Of a stretch of 64,000 nt of DNA, positions 57,034-64,000 are shown in pieces (position 1 is the stretch's first letter; every line of letters starts with the position of its first letter). The notes below the pieces were generated by a model. That model made no database searches. It saw only the letters and a program-made list of their open reading frames with translations, and had not been told where the DNA came from. This DNA comes from Oceanimonas marisflavi (lineage in GTDB: Bacteria; Pseudomonadota; Gammaproteobacteria; Enterobacterales; Aeromonadaceae). The DNA lies in assembly GCF_003049725.1 (NCBI RefSeq), contig NZ_QAGM01000002.1, positions 62,001 through 126,000 on the forward strand, read 5' to 3'. Made by a program: the position numbers and the translations under genes.

Positions 57034-57110
57034 TGGCGCATCCGGGAGGATTCGAACCTCCGACCGCTCGGTTCGTAGCCGAGTACTCTATCCAGCTGAG
57101 CTACGGATGC
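57034..57110 (-). tRNA. tRNA-Arg (anticodon ACG), copy 3
   Basis: A 77-base cloverleaf on the minus strand, from GCATCCGTAGCTCAG to the encoded CCA (plus-strand TGG 57034-57036). Anticodon loop CTACGAA gives ACG, read as ICG after deamination, for CGU/CGC/CGA. Identical to the two following copies. Confidence 0.97.
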
Positions 57111-57135
57111 ATGTTATGTTGCGTTAATTTTCAGA

Positions 57136-57212
57136 TGGCGCATCCGGGAGGATTCGAACCTCCGACCGCTCGGTTCGTAGCCGAGTACTCTATCCAGCTG
57201 AGCTACGGATGC
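57136..57212 (-). tRNA. tRNA-Arg (anticodon ACG), copy 2
   Basis: A 77-base tRNA identical in sequence to its neighbours, with encoded CCA (57136-57138). Spacers between the copies are 25 bases on each side and unrelated to each other. Confidence 0.97.
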
Positions 57213-57237
57213 TTTTCTGAAAAACGCTTTTAAAAAA

Positions 57238-57314
57238 TGGCGCATCCGGGAGGATTCGAACCTCCGACCGCTCGGTTCGTAGCCGAGTACTCTATCCAGC
57301 TGAGCTACGGATGC
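57238..57314 (-). tRNA. tRNA-Arg (anticodon ACG), copy 1
   Basis: A 77-base tRNA with encoded CCA (57238-57240), first of three identical copies; it follows tRNA-Ser in the same order as E. coli serV-argVYZ. Confidence 0.97.
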
Positions 57315-57324
57315 GCTGCAAAAA

Positions 57325-57417
57325 TGGCGGTGAAGGAGGGATTCGAACCCTCGATGCGGGTATAAGCCGCATACTCCCTTAGCAGGGGAGCGCCTTCAGC
57401 CTCTCGGCCACCTCACC
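57325..57417 (-). tRNA. tRNA-Ser (anticodon GCT)
   Basis: A 93-base class II tRNA with a long variable arm, from GGTGAGGTGGCCGAG to encoded CCA (57325-57327). The loop CTGCTAA gives anticodon GCT for AGC/AGU. It opens the tRNA cluster downstream of csrA. Confidence 0.97.
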
Positions 57418-57557
57418 GTGTTTGCGGGGCGTATATTACCGCCGGGCCAAAATAAGTCAAACACTTTTCCAACCCGATTTTTCCGTTCGAACAGACTTTG
57501 AGCATTTCGCTTCCAAAGCCATCAAAATGAATAAAAAACGCCCCAAAAACTCAAGAA

Positions 57558-57749
57558 TTAATACTGGCTGTCGTCGCCAGTACCCTTCTCGGCCTGGATA
57601 CGCATGTAGATTTCTTCACGGTGAACGGACACTTCTTTCGGTGCATTCACACCAATGCGCACCTGGTTCCCCTTCACACCCAGCACGGTCACGGTTACTT
57701 CGTCACCGATCATCAGGGTTTCCCCTACTCGACGAGTCAAAATCAGCAT
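57558..57749 (-). CDS. csrA: Carbon storage regulator CsrA
   Basis: A 63-residue RNA-binding dimer. [34 protein letters not shown] and the HREEIY helix are near-identical to E. coli CsrA, including Arg44-type RNA contacts. It binds GGA motifs in leader RNAs to repress or stabilise messages for carbon storage, motility and biofilm. AGGAG stands seven bases before the ATG. It lies between alaS and the tRNA cluster, as in enterobacteria. Confidence 0.97.
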
Positions 57750-57866
57750 AAGGCTGCTCCTGTTATGGCAATGTATTAGTAAAAAATGTTGTTTATTATC
57801 CGATAAAGGCGACGGAAAACCCAGCCTTCCTTTGGCATGAAATGGGGTGATACCGCACCAAAATCA

Positions 57867-57895
57867 AGAGGCCTGTCAATGACAGGCCTCTTTTG
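57867..57895 (-). terminator. Terminator of alaS
   Basis: AGAGGCCTGTCA and TGACAGGCCTCTTTT form a perfect 12-bp stem, about 115 bases after the alaS stop and upstream of csrA. The csrA promoter must lie between this hairpin and 57750. Confidence 0.85.
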
Positions 57896-58012
57896 CACGT
57901 TCGGCGTCTCGCTGCCGATTCAAATTATAGACGCTGTAAAAGCAGCACCGGACCCTGAACGCTCATTTCCGACAGAGTCTGTCGGGAAGCTCCAGGGTCA
58001 AGGGACACCCGA

Positions 58013-60640
58013 TCAGAGACGCTCGCTCAGCCAGGGAGTGACCGATTCCAGCGCCGCCGGCAGGGCCGCCGGCTCGCTGCCGCCGGCCTGGGCCATGTCG
58101 GGGCGGCCACCGCCCTTGCCGCCCACCTGCTGGGCCACCATGTTGACCAGCTCGCCGGCCTTGACCTTGCCGGTGAGATCCTTGGTGACCCCGGCAATCA
58201 GGCTGACCTTGTCGCCGCTGACGGTGCCCAGCACCACCACACCGGACTGCAGCTTGGACTTGAGATCGTCCAGGGTACCGCGCAGTGACTTGGCATCCAC
58301 CCCTTCCAGGTTGGCCACCAGCACCTTGTTGCCGTTGATATCAACCACCTGCTCCAGCAGGGAAGCACCGGCCTGAGCCGCCAGCTTGCCCTTGAGCTGT
58401 TCGATTTCCTTTTCCAGCTGACGGCTGCGATCCAGCACCTGACGCACCTTGGCCGAGACCGAGAAGGTATCGCCCTTGACCAGGCTGGCGGCCTGACCAA
58501 TTTCGTGGTCGAGCTGGTGCAGATAGGCCAGTGCCGCTTCGCCGGTCACCGCCTCGATGCGGCGCACACCGGCGGCAATGCCGCTTTCGGACAGGATCTT
58601 GAACAGACCGATGTCGCCGGTGCGGTTGACGTGGGTACCGCCACAAAGCTCGGTGGACACCTCGCCCATGGCCACCACCCGCACTTCGTTTTCATCATAC
58701 TTCTCACCGAACAGGGCGGTGGCGCCGGCCTGCTTGGCGCCTTCCAGATCCATCAGCCGGGTGGACACCGGCAGGTTGGCGCGAATATCGCGGTTGACCA
58801 TGTCTTCCACTTCCCGCAGCTCCTGAGCGCTCATGGCTTCCAGGTGGGAGAAGTCAAAACGCAGCCGCTCGGGTTCAACCAGCGAGCCCTTCTGGGTCAC
58901 GTGCTCGCCCAGCAGCTTGCGCAGGCTGGCGTGCAGCAGGTGGGTGACCGAGTGGTTGAGGGCGGTGGCCTGACGGCGGGCGCCGTCGACAGCGGCGGAG
59001 ACATCTTCGCCCACTTCCAGGGTACCCAGCTCCAGGTAGCCCAGGTGCAGAATGCCGTTACCGGCCTTTTGCGTGTCTTTTACCACAAACAGGCCGTCGT
59101 CCATACGTATCACACCGGCATCGCCCACCTGACCACCGGACTCGGCGTAGAAGGGGGTAGTGTCGAGCACCACGGCGCCCTCTTCACCGGCGATCAGCGC
59201 ATTGACCGGCTCGCCGTCCTTGAACAGGGCGGTCACCTTGCCCGGCCGGGCCAGATGCTCGTAACCGGTAAAGGCGGTTTCACCGTCCACCTTGATGACC
59301 TTGGAGTAGTCCACCCCGAAGTTGGACGCTTCCTTGGCCCGCTCCCGCTGCTGCTGCATCAGGGTTTCAAAGCCGGCCTCGTCAATGCTGAGATCCCGAT
59401 CCCGCAGCACGTCGGCGGTGAGATCCGCTGGAAAACCGTAGGTGTCGTACAGCTTGAACACCACCTCGCCGGGCAGCACTGTGCCCTCGCCCAGCTCGGC
59501 AATGGCGTCTTCCAGCAGCTGCAGGCCCCGGTCCAGGGTACGGGCAAACTGCTCTTCTTCCAGCCGCAGCACCTTCTCGATGATCGGGCGCTGAGTGTGC
59601 AGCTCGGGATAGGCTTCACCCATCTGCTCGCACAGGGCACCCACCAGAGTATGGAAGAAGGTCTTGTCGGCGCCCAGCTTGCGGCCATGGCGCACGGCGC
59701 GACGAATGATACGGCGCAGCACATAGCCCCGGCCCTCGTTGGAGGGCATGACGCCGTCGGCAATCAGGAAGGAGCAGGAGCGAATGTGATCGGCGATCAC
59801 CCGCAGGGATTTGTTATCGAGATCGCTGGTGCCCACCGCGTCGGCGGCGGCCTTGATCAGCGCCTGGAACAGGTCGATTTCATAGTTGGAGTGCACGCCC
59901 TGCAAGATGGTGGCGATACGCTCCAGACCCATGCCGGTGTCGACGGACGGCTTGGGCAGCGGCTCCATGGTGCCGTCGGCATGACGGTTGAACTGCATGA
60001 ACACCAGGTTCCAGATCTCGATGTAGCGGTCACCGTCTTCTTCCGGGCTGCCGGGAGGACCACCCCAGATGTGCTCGCCGTGATCGTAGAAGATCTCGGT
60101 GCAGGGGCCGCAGGGACCGGTGTCGCCCATGGTCCAGAAGTTGTCTGAGGCATACTGGGCGCCCTTGTTGTCGCCGATGCGCACAATGCGATCCACCGGT
60201 ACACCAATTTCCTGGGACCAGATGCCAAAGGCCTCGTCGTCGGTCTCGTACACGGTCACCCAGAGTTTTTCCTTGGGCAGCTTGACCACATCGGTCAGGA
60301 ATTCCCAGGCAAAGCGAATGGCGTCCTGCTTGAAGTAGTCACCAAAGCTGAAGTTGCCCAGCATTTCAAAGAAGGTGTGGTGACGGGCGGTGTAACCCAC
60401 GTTTTCCAGATCGTTGTGCTTGCCGCCGGCACGCACACAACGCTGGGAGCTCACGGCCCGGTTGTAGGCCCGCTGTTCCAGGCCCAGAAACAGATCCTTG
60501 AACTGGTTCATGCCGGCATTGGTAAACAGCAGGGTCGGGTCGTTGTGGGGCACCAGCGAGCTGGACGCCACCACCTGGTGTCCTTGCTGGCGGAAATACT
60601 CGAGAAACGCGTTGCGTAACTCAGACGTGGTCATTCGCAT
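58013..60640 (-). CDS. alaS: Alanyl-tRNA synthetase
   Basis: An 875-residue class II synthetase (E. coli 876). The catalytic core begins [19 protein letters not shown] and has [15 protein letters not shown]; the editing domain has [21 protein letters not shown] and the zinc-site ELCGGTHV near residue 665; a C-Ala domain follows, ending in a glycine-rich [13 protein letters not shown]. It charges tRNA-Ala and clears misacylated Ser/Gly. AGGA precedes ATG 60640. The neighbours recX and csrA are in the standard order. Confidence 0.97.
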   Translation of the reverse strand: MRMTTSELRNAFLEYFRQQGHQVVASSSLVPHNDPTLLFTNAGMNQFKDLFLGLEQRAYNRAVSSQRCVRAGGKHNDLENVGYTARHHTFFEMLGNFSFGDYFKQDAIRFAWEFLTDVVKLPKEKLWVTVYETDDEAFGIWSQEIGVPVDRIVRIGDNKGAQYASDNFWTMGDTGPCGPCTEIFYDHGEHIWGGPPGSPEEDGDRYIEIWNLVFMQFNRHADGTMEPLPKPSVDTGMGLERIATILQGVHSNYEIDLFQALIKAAADAVGTSDLDNKSLRVIADHIRSCSFLIADGVMPSNEGRGYVLRRIIRRAVRHGRKLGADKTFFHTLVGALCEQMGEAYPELHTQRPIIEKVLRLEEEQFARTLDRGLQLLEDAIAELGEGTVLPGEVVFKLYDTYGFPADLTADVLRDRDLSIDEAGFETLMQQQRERAKEASNFGVDYSKVIKVDGETAFTGYEHLARPGKVTALFKDGEPVNALIAGEEGAVVLDTTPFYAESGGQVGDAGVIRMDDGLFVVKDTQKAGNGILHLGYLELGTLEVGEDVSAAVDGARRQATALNHSVTHLLHASLRKLLGEHVTQKGSLVEPERLRFDFSHLEAMSAQELREVEDMVNRDIRANLPVSTRLMDLEGAKQAGATALFGEKYDENEVRVVAMGEVSTELCGGTHVNRTGDIGLFKILSESGIAAGVRRIEAVTGEAALAYLHQLDHEIGQAASLVKGDTFSVSAKVRQVLDRSRQLEKEIEQLKGKLAAQAGASLLEQVVDINGNKVLVANLEGVDAKSLRGTLDDLKSKLQSGVVVLGTVSGDKVSLIAGVTKDLTGKVKAGELVNMVAQQVGGKGGGRPDMAQAGGSEPAALPAALESVTPWLSERL

Positions 60641-60742
60641 GGAAAATCCTGTTGATAGCTTGGTAGGCGTTTACAGGCATAATTTAAAAGGAATGGACAG
60701 CAATGTAAAACGCGCCATCGAGCGCGCGGGGGTGAAAAGGCG

Positions 60743-61207
60743 CTATTCGTCGCCACTTTCCAGGGCATAACGAATGTGATCCGGGCCAAAGCCCCTCGCC
60801 TGCAGGTAGCGCATGCGTTTGGCCCGCTCCCTGAAATCGGTGATGGGGGCCTCGCCAAACCGGGCCCGGTAGCATTCCCGGGCCAGTTCAAACCAGTCAG
60901 TGTCCTGCTCTTCCAAAGCGGCGGTAATATCTTCTGCCTTCACTCCCTTGCGCTGCAGCTCGGTGCGAATACGCATTGGACCGTGCTTTTTATAAATATG
61001 CTGGCGCACCTGTACCTGGGCAAAGCGGGCGTCCTGCAGCCATTGCTGCTGCTCCAGCCGGTCCAGGGTGCGGGCAATCTCGTCGTCACCAAACTGGCGC
61101 TGGCGCAGCTTTTGCTCCAGCTCCCGCCGGCTGTGATCCCGCCGCGACAACAGCCGCAGGGCGCAGTCCCACACGGCCTGATCCGGGTTGGATGATTCAA
61201 ACAACAT
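60743..61207 (-). CDS. recX: RecA regulatory protein RecX
   Basis: A 154-residue protein made of three-helix repeats with the RecX patterns ALRLLSRRDHSRRELEQKLRQRQF, ARFAQVQVRQHIYKKHGPMRIRTELQRKGV and RAKRMRYLQARGFGPDHIRYAL. It caps and inhibits RecA filaments. AAAGG stands five bases before ATG 61207. It is separated from recA by a repeat element and recA's terminator, so it is mostly transcribed by readthrough or its own promoter. Confidence 0.92.
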   Translation of the reverse strand: MLFESSNPDQAVWDCALRLLSRRDHSRRELEQKLRQRQFGDDEIARTLDRLEQQQWLQDARFAQVQVRQHIYKKHGPMRIRTELQRKGVKAEDITAALEEQDTDWFELARECYRARFGEAPITDFRERAKRMRYLQARGFGPDHIRYALESGDE

Positions 61208-61243
61208 CGAAGCCTTTATCAATAAGATTAAATACCGAATTAT

Positions 61244-61336
61244 CTGCAGGCGCCGCTTTAGCTGGCGCAAACCGGAAAATTGCACAGCGTTTAAGGCCTG
61301 TTGCACAGGCCCTGCCGACTAAAGTGGCAGCTACAA
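61244..61336. repeat. Palindromic intergenic repeat, family A copy 4
   Basis: A 93-bp element from CTGCAGGCGCCGCTTTAGC to CTAAAGTGGCAGCTACAA, in the same orientation as 24246-24337, with the shared AGGCCTGTTGCACAGGCCCTGCC. An ATACCGAATTA stretch (61232-61242) next to it resembles the ATACCAA end of the extended form. Confidence 0.85.
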
Positions 61337-61382
61337 CTGGCAGCCAGAGTCGCTCATTGAATGATGTCATTCACATGAAAAG

Positions 61383-61407
61383 CAAAGGCCGGGCATTGCC
61401 CGGCCTT
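61383..61407 (-). terminator. Terminator of recA
   Basis: AAGGCCGGGC-ATT-GCCCGGCCTT forms a 10-bp stem directly after the recA stop. On the minus strand a T-rich stretch (TTTGCTTTTC) follows. Confidence 0.8.
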
Positions 61408-61411
61408 GATA

Positions 61412-62482
61412 TCAGAATTCGGCGTTGCCGTCGGGACCATCCAGCTCCGGCAGGGCTTCGCCCTTGCCGTTGCCCTCATCCTTGGCGGCACCCGGCGCCA
61501 GCAGCAGCATCTGGCGCAGTTGCTGCTCGATTTCGTCGGAGATGTTCTTGTGCTCCAGCAGATACTTGATGGAGTTGGCCTTGCCCTGGCCAATCTTGTC
61601 GCCCTTGTAGCTGTACCAGGCACCGGCCTTTTCAATCAGCTTGTTCTTCACGCCCAGCTCAATCAGCTCGCCTTCCTTGGAGATGCCGGCGCCGTACATG
61701 ATCTGGAACTCGGCCTGCTTGAACGGCGGCGCCACCTTGTTCTTGACCACCTTGACCCGGGTTTCGTTGCCGACCACCTCGTCGCCTTCCTTGATGGAGC
61801 CGATACGACGAATATCGAGGCGCACGGAAGCGTAGAACTTGAGGGCGTTACCACCTGTGGTGGTTTCCGGGCTGCCGAACATCACACCTATCTTCATGCG
61901 GATCTGGTTGATAAAGATACACAGGCAGTTGGCGCTCTTGATGTTGGCGGTGAGCTTGCGCAGCGCCTGAGACATCAGACGGGCCTGCAGACCGACGTGG
62001 GAGTCACCCATCTCGCCTTCAATTTCGGCGCGGGGGGTCAGCGCCGCCACCGAGTCGACGATGATCACATCGACCGCACCGGAGCGCACCAGCATGTCGC
62101 AGATTTCCAGCGCCTGCTCACCGGTGTCGGGCTGGGACACCAGCAGGTCGTCCACGTTCACCCCCAGCTTGGCGGCATAGACAGGATCCAGGGCGTGCTC
62201 GGCGTCCACAAAGGCACAGACCTTGCCGGCGCGCTGGGCTTCGGCAATCACCTGCAGGGTCAGGGTGGTTTTACCGGAAGACTCGGGACCGTAGATTTCC
62301 ACGATACGGCCGGTGGGCAGGCCGCCGATGCCCAGGGCGATGTCCAGCGACAGGGAGCCGGTGGAGATGGCTTCAACATTCAAAGCCTTGTTGTCGCCCA
62401 AACGCATGATGGAGCCCTTGCCAAATTGTTTCTCAATCTGGCCCAGGGCGGCGGCCAAGGCTTTTTCTTTGTTCTGATCCAT
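61412..62482 (-). CDS. recA: Recombinase A
   Basis: A 356-residue recombinase (E. coli 353). Walker [11 protein letters not shown] lies at residues 65-74, MAW motif in [27 protein letters not shown] (loop 1 follows), loop 2 in [26 protein letters not shown], and an acidic C-terminal tail. It drives homologous recombination and LexA cleavage in the SOS response. The promoter carries a LexA box, so it is SOS induced. Confidence 0.98.
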   Translation of the reverse strand: MDQNKEKALAAALGQIEKQFGKGSIMRLGDNKALNVEAISTGSLSLDIALGIGGLPTGRIVEIYGPESSGKTTLTLQVIAEAQRAGKVCAFVDAEHALDPVYAAKLGVNVDDLLVSQPDTGEQALEICDMLVRSGAVDVIIVDSVAALTPRAEIEGEMGDSHVGLQARLMSQALRKLTANIKSANCLCIFINQIRMKIGVMFGSPETTTGGNALKFYASVRLDIRRIGSIKEGDEVVGNETRVKVVKNKVAPPFKQAEFQIMYGAGISKEGELIELGVKNKLIEKAGAWYSYKGDKIGQGKANSIKYLLEHKNISDEIEQQLRQMLLLAPGAAKDEGNGKGEALPELDGPDGNAEF

Positions 62483-62532
62483 AAGATGCTCCGCTGAAAT
62501 TGGCTGGTGCGTAATGCAGGAAACTGAAATTG

Positions 62533-62560
62533 AGTATACTGTTTATTCGTACAGTATCAA
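62533..62560 (-). promoter_or_regulatory. recA promoter with LexA box in the spacer
   Basis: On the minus strand, TTGATA (62555-62560) and TATACT (62533-62538) are separated by exactly 16 bases, which are the SOS box CTGTACGAATAAACAG (62539-62554, CTG-N10-CAG). This is almost the layout of the E. coli recA promoter and means direct steric repression by LexA. Confidence 0.9.
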
Positions 62561-63051
62561 GTGGCGGTGTGTTCAAGCAGCGTCAGGCAGCCTTGCAGGG
62601 CCTGCACCACTGTCTGTCGGCGCACGGCGGCCCGATCGCCGTCCAGCCGCAGCAGCCGGCAGTCGAGCCGGTCATGGGTTGCCGAGTAGCAGGCTAGCCA
62701 GACGGTGCCCACGGGCTTTTCCGGGCTGCCGCCACCGGGGCCGGCCACCCCGGTCACCGCCACCCCCAGGCCGCAGCCCGAGGCGGCACAGGCGCCGCGC
62801 ACCATGGCCTCGGCCACTTCCCGGCTGACCGCACCGTGGCGGTCAATCAGTGCTCGGTCAACGCCCAGCATGGTGGTTTTGGCGGCATTGGAATAAGTGA
62901 CAAAGCCCCGGTCAAACCAGGCCGAGCTGCCCGCAATGTCGGTGACGGCGGCGGCAATGCCGCCGCCGGTGCAGGACTCGGCAGTGGTCATCATAATGCC
63001 GCGGGCAAGCAGGGCTGCTCCCAGTTGCTGCGCCAGTGTCTCGGTGCTCAT
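62557..63051 (-). CDS. pncC: Nicotinamide-nucleotide amidase (CinA C-terminal domain)
   Basis: A 164-residue stand-alone CinA C-terminal domain protein. TAESCTGGGIAAAVTDIAGSSAWFDRGFVTYSNAAKTTMLGV near residue 20 and GVAVTGVAGPGGGSPEKPVGTVWLA near 95 are the family motifs. It deamidates nicotinamide mononucleotide to nicotinate mononucleotide to recycle pyridine nucleotide. GAGGA precedes ATG 63051. Its 3' end overlaps the -35 of recA. Confidence 0.92.
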   Translation of the reverse strand: MSTETLAQQLGAALLARGIMMTTAESCTGGGIAAAVTDIAGSSAWFDRGFVTYSNAAKTTMLGVDRALIDRHGAVSREVAEAMVRGACAASGCGLGVAVTGVAGPGGGSPEKPVGTVWLACYSATHDRLDCRLLRLDGDRAAVRRQTVVQALQGCLTLLEHTAT

Positions 63052-63116
63052 CGCTTTCCTCATTTGCCGAATACGCATGCCGGTATTATGCCGGGGCAAA
63101 AGGGTGACGCCAATGA

Positions 63117-63851
63117 CTAACCGGTCAGTGCGGCCCGAATGCCCTGCCACAGCACCCCCAGTGCCGACAGCAGGGAGATCAGCAAAATGGCCGGCCGGGC
63201 GCTGTCTCTGTGCACCCTGCGCTCAAGCCACCGGGACAAGCTGAAGCCCAGGAGCACACCTGGCAGCAGCTTCAGCACCAGCGGCAGGGCAAGCAGGCCA
63301 GTGCCCCCTTCGGCCATCAGCATCAGCAGCGACAGCGGTGTGCCCACCAGAAAAAAGGCCGCGAGCTCGTCTCGGGTGGTCAGGCGGGGTTGATGCTGGT
63401 AAAGCAGGGCCATGGGCGGGCCTCCCACCGAGGTGGCGGTGCCCAGCAGGCCGGAGAAAAAACCGGCTACCATCAGACCGGGGGGCGTGAGTGCCAGATG
63501 ATAGCGACGGCCGCTCAGCCAGACCGCCAGCAACAGGGCGCTACCAAACAACAGGCTGAGCTGCCAGCCGGTCAGGGTGACCAGCAGCAGAGCGCCACAC
63601 CAGGAGCCGGGCAAGCGGGCCAGTATGGCCGGCCACACCCGTCGCCAGTTCAGCCGGTGGCGCTGCTTCAGCGCTATCAGCAGCGACAGCATCCAGCCCA
63701 GCATCAGCACCGGCCCCGGCACATAGGCGGGATCGAGCAGATACAACAGGGGCGCGGCCAGCAGCCCAAAGCCGATGCCCACCCAGGCCTGCACCAGAAT
63801 ACCGCCGGTGACGATTAACAGCGCCAGCAGCTCGGGGATGGAATACAGCAT
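63117..63851 (-). CDS. TauE/SafE family (DUF81) membrane permease
   Basis: A 244-residue membrane protein with about seven to eight hydrophobic segments in two repeats; SGLLGTATSVGGPPMALLYQHQ near residue 130 is the repeat-2 signature of TauE/SafE exporters. Members export sulfite, sulfoacetate or other organosulfur anions; the substrate here is not known. The Shine-Dalgarno of the ATG at 63851 is weak. It lies 65 bases upstream of pncC on the same strand. Confidence 0.82.
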   Translation of the reverse strand: MLYSIPELLALLIVTGGILVQAWVGIGFGLLAAPLLYLLDPAYVPGPVLMLGWMLSLLIALKQRHRLNWRRVWPAILARLPGSWCGALLLVTLTGWQLSLLFGSALLLAVWLSGRRYHLALTPPGLMVAGFFSGLLGTATSVGGPPMALLYQHQPRLTTRDELAAFFLVGTPLSLLMLMAEGGTGLLALPLVLKLLPGVLLGFSLSRWLERRVHRDSARPAILLISLLSALGVLWQGIRAALTG

Positions 63852-63931
63852 GGATGTTGTTGGCAAAGACGTTGATGGCAAAAAAGGGAGATAGCCACCG
63901 GCCGGATCACCCGTCCGGTGACAAGGGAGCG

Positions 63932-64000
63932 TTATTGTGCCCCCGCCCCCAGGCGGGAACGTTCGCTGTTTTCCACCAGAATGGCGGCACCGATGCGGTT
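63932..64000 (-). CDS. C-terminal 22 residues of an unidentified protein (5' part outside the window)
   Basis: On the minus strand a frame enters from the right edge and ends at TAA 63932-63934 with NRIGAAILVENSERSRLGAG. High GC in third positions and the following gap before the permease gene support coding. Too short to identify. Confidence 0.5.
   Translation of the reverse strand, partial: NRIGAAILVENSERSRLGAGAQ

Noticed and set aside
57033-57233. Repetitive open frame [14 protein letters not shown] twice
   Set aside because: It is the antisense reading of the tRNA-Arg genes; a well-known misannotation of tRNA loci.
58505-60148. Long plus-strand open frame antisense to alaS
   Set aside because: Its composition is the usual mirror of a high-GC gene (rich in Gly, His, Gln), it has no domain, and alaS on the other strand is complete and canonical.

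Overview
The window looks like a chromosomal segment of a gammaproteobacterium of the Aeromonadales type (Oceanimonas, Oceanisphaera or Zobellella are the closest matches I can suggest from gene content and order; no search was run). Three gene strings are classical for gammaproteobacteria: pilMNOPQ-aroK-aroB-damX-dam-rpe-gph-trpS with a divergent PBP1A gene, dusA/zur, and cinA(pncC)-recA-recX-alaS-csrA-tRNA-Ser-tRNA-Arg. An oxaloacetate decarboxylase sodium pump (oadGAB) and a high-GC background fit a marine or brackish-water bacterium. Most coding capacity in the left two thirds is on the minus strand.

Layout. 1-1146: end of a basic amino acid binding protein and a GntR/FadR-type regulator. 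1279-9114: a three-gene minus-strand operon of clearly lower GC than its surroundings, encoding a glycine-zipper/SH3 lipoprotein, a 1356-residue exported protein with a peptidoglycan-binding domain and a 942-residue exported protein with repeated beta modules; I recognise neither large protein and this is the best candidate for an undescribed system. 9236-16036: helicase IV, an Lrp-type regulator with a YjeH-type amino acid exporter, and a HlyD-ABC-permease efflux operon. 16185-22879: cysQ, glutathione-dependent formaldehyde detoxification (fghA, frmA) with a divergent LysR regulator, then an AraC regulator and putP. 23085-24032: two bacterioferritin subunits, one lacking the haem methionine and one lacking ferroxidase ligands, framed by a nearly identical 146-bp inverted repeat. 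24378-30766: an unrecognised lipoprotein, a SpoIIAA-like protein, and a MarR-controlled homogentisate operon (hmgA, FAH-family gene, acetoacetyl-CoA synthetase). 30904-45336: trpS back to pilM, and mrcA. 45443-53091: oxyR with a peroxiredoxin-glutaredoxin fusion, dusA/zur, alr, dnaB, a Tim44-like membrane protein. 53461-56700: oadBAG. 57034-62482: tRNAs, csrA, alaS, recX and recA (LexA box inside the promoter). 62557-64000: pncC, a TauE/SafE permease and the last residues of one more gene.

Intergenic DNA is rich in palindromic repeat families. At least four families occur more than once here, several next to stop codons, with the same internal design (ends such as CTGTAG, GTAGGTTG or GGAGCGC in inverted orientation). 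They are annotated one by one. Starts were chosen by Shine-Dalgarno sequences and by homologue N termini remembered from Escherichia coli; where the choice is open this is stated.
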